NCBI GenBank assembly: GCA_902550225.1
Contig: CACCYL010000003.1
Location: 70,213-134,212, forward strand
Reading direction: 5' to 3'
Origin: an uncultured Alphaproteobacteria bacterium
Lineage (GTDB): Bacteria; Pseudomonadota; Alphaproteobacteria; Methylaequorales; Methylaequoraceae
Length of the DNA: 64,000 nucleotides
Below, piece by piece: positions 1-7,159 of this stretch. The notes under the pieces are model-generated. The model was given only the letters and a program-made list of their open reading frames with translations, did not search any database and was not told the origin of the DNA. Positions within the stretch are counted from its first letter, which is position 1. Each line of letters starts with the position of its first letter. The position numbers were made by a program, and so were the translations under genes.

Positions 1-620
1 GAATCGGATTTTTCTTCTCTGATGTACTTTACAAGACCATAATCTTTAGCAAACCAAGAAGTAGAAAAAACTTCAATATTTATCACATCCAATGGAGGTC
101 CTGGATTGTAACTCGTTTTACCGTAACCTGAGATCTTTATACAATTTTTAATTTTTTTTCCGTTTATTGAAACTGTCTCATTAATGCTTTCAATTTTGTT
201 TGTTAATTTAAAAGGCAGATTTGTATCGTATATCCTGTCATAACCTAATTTCATCTGCAGGCTAGTTTTGTCATTTGTTTCCCATTGAGTGTCCTTAATA
301 ATAGGAAAGGCTATGAGCAGCTGTTTGTTCTCATTCTCATTTGCAGAAAAAAAGTCATTAGTGTTTTTTTTAAAAATGCCCTCATCCTCAAAAACATAGA
401 AAGTTATTTCTCCATCATTTTTCAGAACTGGTATTGCATTATTTACTCTAGGCAGAAAATAAAAACTCTGTCTGTAAGATTTTTTTGTTTTTTCTTTGTC
501 TTCAAAAAAAACATCATAAAAAATTTTTTTACCTTCATTGTGTGGAAAATAATTAGAGTCAAAATTACATGAGGTTATGATTAAAACAAAAATAAGTTTT
601 GCTAAAATTTTTAAGGACAT
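1..620 (-). CDS. Hypothetical lipoprotein, 3'-truncated by window edge
   Basis: Read by hand on the minus strand; the ORF track lacks it because no stop codon falls inside the window. From ATG at 620 the frame stays open for about 206 codons to base 1. The N-terminus (MSLKILAKLIFVLIITSCN) is a lipoprotein signal peptide with lipobox ITSC, so the mature protein should be lipid-anchored at Cys18. The rest is a soluble, probably beta-rich domain with no family I recognise. It starts 6 nt after the gmhA stop, so it is probably co-transcribed with gmhA. The 95-aa plus-strand ORF at 285-572 is a shadow of this gene. Function unknown. Confidence 0.75.
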   Translation of the reverse strand, partial: MSLKILAKLIFVLIITSCNFDSNYFPHNEGKKIFYDVFFEDKEKTKKSYRQSFYFLPRVNNAIPVLKNDGEITFYVFEDEGIFKKNTNDFFSANENENKQLLIAFPIIKDTQWETNDKTSLQMKLGYDRIYDTNLPFKLTNKIESINETVSINGKKIKNCIKISGYGKTSYNPGPPLDVINIEVFSTSWFAKDYGLVKYIREEKSD

Positions 621-626
621 TTTTAA

Positions 627-1235
627 TTAAAATTTTTCTTCATTAATAAGTGGTGAAAGACCAAGCTGGAACTCCAAAGCGTTGCATAACATTTGACCAA
701 TTAATATGTGAGCTTCTTGTATTCTTGAGGTATTTTTAGCTGGTATAGATATAACTTCGTCTGTTATTTTTTCAATCTTTTTTATATTTCTTCCCGTAAA
801 AGCCACTGATTTCATTTTATTCTCCTTGGCATATTGAAGCCCTTCCAGTACATTCTGACTTTTGCCAGAAGTTGTTATTCCAATAGCGACATCTCCAACT
901 TGTCCTATTGCTTCAAGTTGTCTAGAAAAAATGTATTTAAATCCAAAATCGTTGCCGATAGCAGATATTGCTGATGTATCTGTTACTAAAGATATAGCTG
1001 GGATTGACTTTCTATTTTCGCAGAATCTAACCGTCAGTTCTGTAGACAAATGTTGTGCGTCTGCGGCACTCCCTCCGTTTCCGAAAAAAATAATTTTTTT
1101 CCCATTTTTTAAGGACTTAACACAAATATTTACGAGATTTAGAAAATTTCTCTCAACACTTGATTTTGTTTTTTCTATAACCAACTCGTGTTCATTAATC
1201 TGTGATAGAAAAAAATTTTTAATTTCACGCTTCAT
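627..1235 (-). CDS. gmhA: Phosphoheptose isomerase, SIS domain (GmhA-like)
   Basis: A 202-aa single SIS-domain protein. GmhA converts sedoheptulose 7-phosphate to D-glycero-D-manno-heptose 7-phosphate, the first step of LPS inner-core heptose synthesis, in the cytosol. The sugar-phosphate loop FGNGGSAADAQH (about residues 51-62), the following TELTVRF, the central TDTSAISAIGND stretch, the TTSGKS loop and the late QEAHI segment are all family hallmarks. Length is typical. The close relative DiaA (DnaA-binding) is the main alternative, but the sugar-isomerase motifs and the nearby envelope-lipid genes favour GmhA. The downstream lipoprotein gene follows after 6 nt; tRNA-Arg lies just upstream. 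Confidence 0.85.
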   Translation of the reverse strand: MKREIKNFFLSQINEHELVIEKTKSSVERNFLNLVNICVKSLKNGKKIIFFGNGGSAADAQHLSTELTVRFCENRKSIPAISLVTDTSAISAIGNDFGFKYIFSRQLEAIGQVGDVAIGITTSGKSQNVLEGLQYAKENKMKSVAFTGRNIKKIEKITDEVISIPAKNTSRIQEAHILIGQMLCNALEFQLGLSPLINEEKF

Positions 1236-1246
1236 TTTTTCTTATT

Positions 1247-1322
1247 TGGTGATCTTATCTGGACTCGAACCAGAAATTAATCCTTAGGAGGGATTTGTTA
1301 TATCCAGTTTAACTATAAGACC
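1247..1322 (-). tRNA. tRNA-Arg (anticodon CCU), CCA encoded
   Basis: Folded by eye on the minus strand. The acceptor stem GGTCTTA pairs with TAAGATC (one G-U). The D stem is GTTA/TAAC. The anticodon stem AATCC/GGATT encloses loop CTCCTAA, giving anticodon CCU, which reads AGG. The T arm TCTGG-TTCGAGT-CCAGA is perfect. Discriminator A is followed by an encoded CCA at 1247-1249. It sits between gmhA and the first pagL-like gene on the same strand. Confidence 0.95.
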
Positions 1323-1326
1323 ACTT

Positions 1327-1845
1327 TTACCTTCCCATAGGAATTTGATATTTTAAAACTAAAGTCTCTGAGCCAGGGTTCTTTTTACCACTATCAGCGT
1401 TTGAAATATGAAAAATACCAACCCCTATTCTCGCATTGTTTTTAAACCTGTAAAACATATCAATTCCAATATAAAACTCTAGAGGATTTCCCGCCTTTAT
1501 TTCGTTTCCATCTTTGTAATATCCACAGGCTAAACTAGGAGTTACAACAAAATTCTTTTTTTTTCCATAATAACCATCAATACCGAATCCACCATAAGCA
1601 TAATATGCATTTTCATTGGTTCCCAAAAATCCAGCAAAAGGCTTAATTAAATTAAACATCTTTCTCCCACTGTGAAGTTCTAGATTTATCATGCCAGATT
1701 GGTCGTTATGAGGCGGAGAACCATCTTCCATATAATTAAAAATGCCCAAACCAACTGAAAATCTAGATGAATCCTTTGCATATAAGTTTGATGAAATCAT
1801 GATAATAATAAAAAAAAATATGTAAATTGGTTTGAAATTTTTCAT
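1327..1845 (-). CDS. pagL: Lipid A 3-O-deacylase, PagL-like (copy 1)
   Basis: A 172-aa protein with an N-terminal signal peptide (to about residue 23, ending NLYAKD) followed by beta-strand-rich sequence expected for an 8-stranded outer-membrane barrel. PagL removes the 3-O-linked acyl chain from lipid A at the cell surface. The C-terminal segment HISNADSGKKNPGSE places His, Ser and Glu at relative positions 0, +2 and +14. That is the spacing of the Pseudomonas aeruginosa PagL triad His126/Ser128/Glu140. It lies 2 nt from its tandem paralogue. Nothing essential looks missing, so both copies are probably active. Confidence 0.85.
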   Translation of the reverse strand: MKNFKPIYIFFFIIIMISSNLYAKDSSRFSVGLGIFNYMEDGSPPHNDQSGMINLELHSGRKMFNLIKPFAGFLGTNENAYYAYGGFGIDGYYGKKKNFVVTPSLACGYYKDGNEIKAGNPLEFYIGIDMFYRFKNNARIGVGIFHISNADSGKKNPGSETLVLKYQIPMGR

Positions 1846-1847
1846 AA

Positions 1848-2366
1848 TTAATTAAAGGGTATATGATATTTGAAAATTATTTGTTCAGAACCAGGATTTC
1901 TATAACCCAAACCTGCATTAGAGATATGAAAAATTCCAACGCCAACCCTTACATTGTTTCTAAATCTGTATGTAATATCCCCACCACTTCTAAATTCTAG
2001 TGTATGTCCTAGTCTAATTTGATCCCCATCCTCATACGCACCTACTGCCAAACTCGGGGAGAGTAAAAAGCACTTACAATCAAAAAAATAAAGATCAGTT
2101 GATAATCCAAAGTAACCATAGAATGCATTTTCAGTCGTTCCAAGAAAGCCTAAAAGTGGTTTGATAAATCCAAATGCCTTTTTTTTTGAAAAATATTCAA
2201 AATTATAAGCTATCGAAGATTGATTGAAATCATCACTTCCGTGTTTCATAAAATTATAAATTCCTCCACCAAGGGCGATTCTATTTTTATTATCCTTTGC
2301 GAGTGACATATTACTCACAAAAGAAAACAAAAATATGATAATAAAAAAATTTAACTTATTCTTCAT
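1848..2366 (-). CDS. pagL: Lipid A 3-O-deacylase, PagL-like (copy 2)
   Basis: Tandem paralogue of the preceding gene with the same layout: signal peptide, outer-membrane barrel and the C-terminal triad motif HISNAGLGYRNPGSE with identical His-Ser-Glu spacing. The ORF track starts at 2393 (MFECYCKKLMKNKL...). I prefer the internal ATG at 2366 because MKNKLNFFIIIFLF gives a clean positively charged signal peptide. It also leaves 41 nt rather than 14 nt to the divergent M48 gene at 2408. No clear Shine-Dalgarno site supports either start. It is probably co-transcribed with copy 1. Confidence 0.83.
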   Translation of the reverse strand: MKNKLNFFIIIFLFSFVSNMSLAKDNKNRIALGGGIYNFMKHGSDDFNQSSIAYNFEYFSKKKAFGFIKPLLGFLGTTENAFYGYFGLSTDLYFFDCKCFLLSPSLAVGAYEDGDQIRLGHTLEFRSGGDITYRFRNNVRVGVGIFHISNAGLGYRNPGSEQIIFKYHIPFN

Positions 2367-2407
2367 TAATTTTTTACAATAACACTCAAACAAACTATCA
2401 TTTAATA

Positions 2408-3856
2408 ATGAAAAATAAAATTAAATATTCCTTTTTAATAATTTCAATTTTTATTTTATTTAACTTCGTTCAAGGGTGTCAAAAAAATCCTGCAACCGGA
2501 GATAGTGAGTTTAATCTTTTATCAGAAAGTGAAGAAGAGGCAATTGGAAGAAGTGAACATCAAAAAATTATTAAACAATTTGGCGGTGAGTATCAGAATC
2601 CAAAATTAAAAAATTATGTTGAAAGCTTAGGAAATTTTTTAGTCAGCACATCAGAACTTTCTGATAAAAAGTTTACATTCACAATCTTAGATACACATAT
2701 AATAAATGCATTTGCACTCCCTGGTGGGTTTGTTTATTTGACAAGAGGGTTAATATATCTATGTCAAAATGAAGCTCAGCTAGCTGGAGTTATTGCACAT
2801 GAAATTGGACACATAACTGCCAGACATTCAGCGAGAAGATATACGAAAAGTGTTGGAACCGGAGTCCTATTACAAATTCTGAATGTTTTTTCACAGAATA
2901 ATTTTGTTAACAATCTTTTAGGTCAGTCAGCTCAACTTTATCTTTTATCCTACTCAAGGTCTCAAGAATATCAAGCTGATCAGCTAGCTGTGAGATATAT
3001 GATAAGAGCAGGATTTGATGCAAAAGAAATGGCGAACTTTTTAAGAATAATGGAGGAATATGCAGAGGTTCAAAGAGAAATACTTAAAATAAAGAATAAG
3101 GTTTCTGAGCTCTTAAAAACTCACCCTAATTCATCAAAGAGGGTTCAAGAGGTAATTGAAAGTTACAAAGGACAGACTCAATTAAATCCAATAGTAGGGA
3201 AAGAAATTTTCTTAAAAAAGATTGATGGTATCATTTATGGAGACAGACCTGAGCAGGGATTTTTCTATAGAGATAGTTTTGTACATAAACCATTGGGATT
3301 TAAATTTTCATTTGATCAGGATTTCTATTTTATCAATAATCCAAATTCGTTAATTGGAATCACTAAAAAGAAGACAAAAATAATTTTTGATCTTCACCAA
3401 GATTCAGGAAAAAATAACGTTGATTATATAAGTAAATGGTTAAAAATTGATAAGAAACAGATTTTAGATTTTGAATCAAGATCTCATAATAATTTAAATA
3501 TAAATATAGGAAGGTTTGAGAAAAATAAAAAAACCTTTGTTTTTGCAACCATTCAAGAGAGTGAGGAACTAATTTATCGGTTTCTACTAATTAGCACAAA
3601 GGAGGAATTAAAAAATTACAATGACAAATTTAAAAAAATGGTTTTAAGTTTCTCAAAATTATCAGAAATTCAAATAAAATCAATTAAACCACCAACTATC
3701 AAAGTTGTAACAGCTCCGTCTAGTCCAGAATTAATAGGAAATATAATAAATAAAATGAATATTCAAAGCATGTATTCTCAAAAGATTTTCTCAAATCTTA
3801 ATGATTTTAAAGATGATAAATTTAAGCCGAATCAAAAAATTAAGACTATTTATTGA
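2408..3856 (+). CDS. M48-family metalloprotease lipoprotein (BepA/LoiP-like)
   Basis: A 482-aa protein with an N-terminal lipoprotein-type signal (lipobox-like VQGC, Cys24). The M48 catalytic domain has the zinc motif HEIGH at residues 131-135 and the downstream SQEYQADQLA helix supplying the third ligand Glu. Proteins of this type act in the periplasm in outer-membrane protein quality control. The central part is the peptidase (to about residue 250). The C-terminal 230 residues are a less conserved soluble region that I do not recognise; it does not look like the TPR tail of Escherichia coli BepA. The 3' end overlaps the convergent carD gene by 7 nt. Confidence 0.88.
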   Translation: MKNKIKYSFLIISIFILFNFVQGCQKNPATGDSEFNLLSESEEEAIGRSEHQKIIKQFGGEYQNPKLKNYVESLGNFLVSTSELSDKKFTFTILDTHIINAFALPGGFVYLTRGLIYLCQNEAQLAGVIAHEIGHITARHSARRYTKSVGTGVLLQILNVFSQNNFVNNLLGQSAQLYLLSYSRSQEYQADQLAVRYMIRAGFDAKEMANFLRIMEEYAEVQREILKIKNKVSELLKTHPNSSKRVQEVIESYKGQTQLNPIVGKEIFLKKIDGIIYGDRPEQGFFYRDSFVHKPLGFKFSFDQDFYFINNPNSLIGITKKKTKIIFDLHQDSGKNNVDYISKWLKIDKKQILDFESRSHNNLNINIGRFEKNKKTFVFATIQESEELIYRFLLISTKEELKNYNDKFKKMVLSFSKLSEIQIKSIKPPTIKVVTAPSSPELIGNIINKMNIQSMYSQKIFSNLNDFKDDKFKPNQKIKTIY

Positions 3857-4350
3857 TTTAGTAACTCTTCAAGTTTGTTTTTGGCCATTTTTTTTTCAAG
3901 ATTTTGAACGGCAGCATATTCATTGCTTAATCTATTTAAAGCTGTGAGGTAAATCTGTCTTTCGGAATAAGATTGTTGTTCTAAAGAATCTTCTTTTTTA
4001 TGAAGATCCCTTACAACTTCAGCAATAAGCACTGGGTCTCCACTATTAATATTTTTCTCATATTCTTTTGCTCTTTTGATCCACATATCTTTTTTTATTG
4101 ACGGTTTCTCAGCTAAGACATCTAAAGCTCTTGAAAGCCTGTTTTTATTACTTAATTTTCTTAATCCAGAACTAGACGCTTTTTCTCTGGGGATCCTTAA
4201 TTTCATTTTATCTTGTTTAAAATTTATTAAAATGAAATCTTGCTTCGATCCATCTATATCATAAGTATCGAAGTTTTCTATCTCACCTACACCATAAGTT
4301 GGATAAACTACTAGATCACCGATATCTAGTTCTAAAACTTTTTTTTTCAA
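3850..4350 (-). CDS. carD: CarD/CdnL-family RNA polymerase-binding regulator
   Basis: A 166-aa protein. The N-terminal Tudor-like RNA-polymerase-interaction domain begins with IGDLVVYPTYGVGEIE. The C-terminal helical DNA-binding domain includes RLSRALDVLAEKPSIKKDMWIKR and the conserved RDLHKKE segment. CarD-type proteins bind the RNAP beta subunit and stabilise open complexes at housekeeping promoters. It lies immediately upstream (convergent) of the M48 gene and follows fdxA on the same strand, an arrangement familiar from alphaproteobacteria. Length is typical for the family. Confidence 0.92.
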   Translation of the reverse strand: MKKKVLELDIGDLVVYPTYGVGEIENFDTYDIDGSKQDFILINFKQDKMKLRIPREKASSSGLRKLSNKNRLSRALDVLAEKPSIKKDMWIKRAKEYEKNINSGDPVLIAEVVRDLHKKEDSLEQQSYSERQIYLTALNRLSNEYAAVQNLEKKMAKNKLEELLNQ

Positions 4351-4414
4351 TTAAGTCTCCGTTTTAATTAAGCGTGAATAATATAATAAATAAAATAAAA
4401 ACTAAAGATAAATG

Positions 4415-4753
4415 TTATGAACCTTTTCCTGGGTTAGGGCTAAAGTGTTTTTCGAACTTACTTTTTACATCCTTCCACTCATCACTATCAGACGGAGGAG
4501 TTCCCATCTTATTAATATTTGGCCATTTTTCAGCATATTCTCTATTAATATCAAGCCATTTTTGCGCATCATCGCATGAATCGTCACTTATTGCCTCAAC
4601 TGGACACTCTGGTTCGCAAACTCCACAATCAATACATTCGTCTGGATGAATGACGAGAAAATTTTCACCTTCGTAAAAACAATCGACAGGGCAAACCTCA
4701 ACGCAATCCATATATTTACATTTTACGCAAGCATCTTTTACTATATATGTCAT
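4415..4753 (-). CDS. fdxA: Ferredoxin FdxA ([3Fe-4S][4Fe-4S] type)
   Basis: A 112-aa protein starting [17 protein letters not shown], followed by [10 protein letters not shown] and [16 protein letters not shown]. These are the cysteine clusters of Azotobacter-type seven-iron ferredoxins. The C-terminal 60 residues ([13 protein letters not shown]...) are the usual FdxA extension. It is a cytosolic electron carrier. The gene lies between the helicase and carD on the same strand, with 53 and 64 nt gaps. Confidence 0.95.
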   Translation of the reverse strand: MTYIVKDACVKCKYMDCVEVCPVDCFYEGENFLVIHPDECIDCGVCEPECPVEAISDDSCDDAQKWLDINREYAEKWPNINKMGTPPSDSDEWKDVKSKFEKHFSPNPGKGS

Positions 4754-4806
4754 TTTTTATTATATAGAACAGAAAAAATACTAATTCAAGTTAATAACTA
4801 GACATT

Positions 4807-7140
4807 TTAAAAATCATAAATTTTCTTAGGGTTTTTAAAGAAAATTTTTTCAAACTTGTTATTTGGTAAGAATGAAAATTTTTGTTTTTTAAAAAAATAA
4901 ACTTTCCTTGATAGAGATTCAAAATATTGATGATCAACTAAAAAGTGTTCTTTATTGATTTGAATTTTGTAAAACCCTAACTTTTTGTAAAAGTTGATAG
5001 TAGTTTTTACACTTTTTTTGAAATTTAAAGAAAAAATCGGCTCGTCAATAAATGTTTTCATTTCATACTTAAAAAAAATATTTATAAGCATTTGTTTTAA
5101 ATGACTAAGTTTATTACCGTTAAAATAAAAGAAATTTACTCCAACTCTAAAGCCAAACTTCCTGTATTCTTTTAATTCTTCTGAGGTTAGTTGTTTTAAA
5201 AAATCGTTAATATTTTTTCTCTCACAATGTCCCAGATTTTCTAGAACGCTAAAGTTAATTGCTCTACAGGCGCCGTTTTTTTTTATCTTTTGAAGTTGAC
5301 TAATAAATGGAAGCTCTTTTCTCACTAAGAAATAAAAAAAATTCAAAACTTTCGATTTAATAACTTTTTCAAAATTAAGAAAAAATTTATCAAGAAAAAC
5401 CTCAAGTCTTGGCTTTGTCAAAGATTTATCTTTCAAAAAACAACCTATTACGTCTTTTTTCCAAAGAATAGTCCCATCAATTTTAAATTCAAAAGAAACA
5501 AAGCTGGAGTTTAAAAATTCGTTTTTAATTTTTAATGAAAATTCTGTTAAGCTTTTCTTTAGTATTTTATTATTAAAAATACTTTTACTTTTTTTAAAAT
5601 TTTGATTTATATCAAATTTTAAACCGTTTCTGCAGCCAATGATTTCTTTTCCAAAACAAATTTTTTTTTTCTCAAATCTGACGATATGGTTCGTTTGTAT
5701 TAGATTGGTTGAATTTTCTAATTCAAAATTTTTATACTCCCCAATAAACTCTGTCATAAGCTCTTTATGTAATTTTAATGCAAACTGAAGTTCAAGTTTT
5801 TTGACCTTCTTTTGAAATCTTTCACCATTTTTTATCCATTCTCTTTTAAAAGAAATAAACGACCAAGTTCTGAGTTGCGACAACTTATAATTAAGCTCTG
5901 GTATTTTTTTTGTAAAACGATTAATTTCATTCAAATTTTGTTTTACCCATTGATCTGGAATACATTTGTTTTGACTAATAAGGTAAAAAAATATTTTCTT
6001 TAAAAATCTTGTATGATATTCATCTAAATTTTTAGAGTAATCAGGTACACTGCATATTTCCCATAGTTGTTTTAAATGGATTGGGTTTGTTAAATTTTTT
6101 TTAAACTCATTTTCTTCAAGAAATATTTTTACATATCTATGATCATTTCCATCATTTTTAAGTCTTAAATATTTTTTGTTGGGTCTTACAGATAATGATT
6201 TTAGTAAATTTGATGGTGAACTAAAATTCAATTTATCATTTCTCCAGTAAATTTTTTTAATTTCAGTGAATTCATAATTTTCTACAAAATTTATAATATC
6301 ATTTCTTAGACTCTTTAAATCACATGTTGTCCCAAAGTATCCGTCATTAAAGTGTCTTCCTGCTCTTCCAGCGATTTGGGCAATTTCATCATATGTTAAA
6401 TACCTACCATTTAACCCGTCAAATTTTTTTATGCCGGAAAAAAAAATATTTTTTATGTTCAGGTTTAAGCCCATCCCAATAGCATCAGTTGCTACAATAT
6501 AGTCAACTTTGCCATCCTCGAATAATTTTACTTGTGCATTTCTTACATCTGGAGACAAGGCACCCAGTACAACCGAGACTCCACCATGTGATTGTTTAAT
6601 CTTATTTGCTATTTCATATACATCAATTTGAGAAAACGCAATCACCGCTGATCTTTTTGGAAGTCTAGTGAGATTTTTGTAGCCGATATATGATAGTTTC
6701 GACATTCGTGGTTTTTTATTAATTTGAATATCTGGATATATTTTTAATAAAATATTTTCTATACTTCTTGAGCCTAAAAACAATGTTTCCTTGAGACCTC
6801 TATTATTCAAGATTCGTTTTGTGAAAATATATCCTCTCTCATAATCTGAAGCCAATTGTACTTCATCAATAGCGACAAAATCAAATTGCAAGTTTTCTGG
6901 GATTGATTCTACAGTACAAAAAAAGTACTTTGCATCTTTTGGAATTATTTTTTCTTCACCAGTTATTAGTGCTATCTTACTTTCTGGTAAAAATTTCTTT
7001 GCAAGCTCAAAATTCTCTCTTGCTAAAAGTCTTAATGGAAATCCTATTACACCAGACTTATATTTTAGCAAACTTTGAATTGCAGTATAAGTTTTGCCAG
7101 TATTAGTTGGACCTAAAAAAGCTGAAATTTTTTTTTTCAT
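4807..7140 (-). CDS. SUV3-like DExH-box RNA helicase
   Basis: A 777-aa superfamily 2 helicase related to mitochondrial SUV3. Walker A GPTNTGKT lies at residues 10-17, motif II DEVQ at 92-95, and motif VI QIAGRAGRH at about 255-263. The sequence IGFPLRLLAREN after motif I is typical of SUV3-like proteins. The C-terminal 500 residues are Lys/Phe-rich and diverged, with no extra domain I recognise. The role is probably RNA unwinding or turnover. In many alphaproteobacteria a small S4-domain gene lies between this helicase and fdxA. Here only 53 nt separate them, so that gene is absent from this spot. Confidence 0.87.
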   Translation of the reverse strand: MKKKISAFLGPTNTGKTYTAIQSLLKYKSGVIGFPLRLLARENFELAKKFLPESKIALITGEEKIIPKDAKYFFCTVESIPENLQFDFVAIDEVQLASDYERGYIFTKRILNNRGLKETLFLGSRSIENILLKIYPDIQINKKPRMSKLSYIGYKNLTRLPKRSAVIAFSQIDVYEIANKIKQSHGGVSVVLGALSPDVRNAQVKLFEDGKVDYIVATDAIGMGLNLNIKNIFFSGIKKFDGLNGRYLTYDEIAQIAGRAGRHFNDGYFGTTCDLKSLRNDIINFVENYEFTEIKKIYWRNDKLNFSSPSNLLKSLSVRPNKKYLRLKNDGNDHRYVKIFLEENEFKKNLTNPIHLKQLWEICSVPDYSKNLDEYHTRFLKKIFFYLISQNKCIPDQWVKQNLNEINRFTKKIPELNYKLSQLRTWSFISFKREWIKNGERFQKKVKKLELQFALKLHKELMTEFIGEYKNFELENSTNLIQTNHIVRFEKKKICFGKEIIGCRNGLKFDINQNFKKSKSIFNNKILKKSLTEFSLKIKNEFLNSSFVSFEFKIDGTILWKKDVIGCFLKDKSLTKPRLEVFLDKFFLNFEKVIKSKVLNFFYFLVRKELPFISQLQKIKKNGACRAINFSVLENLGHCERKNINDFLKQLTSEELKEYRKFGFRVGVNFFYFNGNKLSHLKQMLINIFFKYEMKTFIDEPIFSLNFKKSVKTTINFYKKLGFYKIQINKEHFLVDHQYFESLSRKVYFFKKQKFSFLPNNKFEKIFFKNPKKIYDF

Positions 7141-7159
7141 CTTTAACTTAAATCTAAGC

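Noticed and set aside
285-572. 95-aa plus-strand ORF
   Set aside because: Antisense shadow of the edge-truncated lipoprotein gene on the minus strand, which has a signal peptide and lipobox.
862-1287. 141-aa plus-strand ORF
   Set aside because: Antisense to gmhA and running into the tRNA-Arg gene; low-complexity translation without family features.
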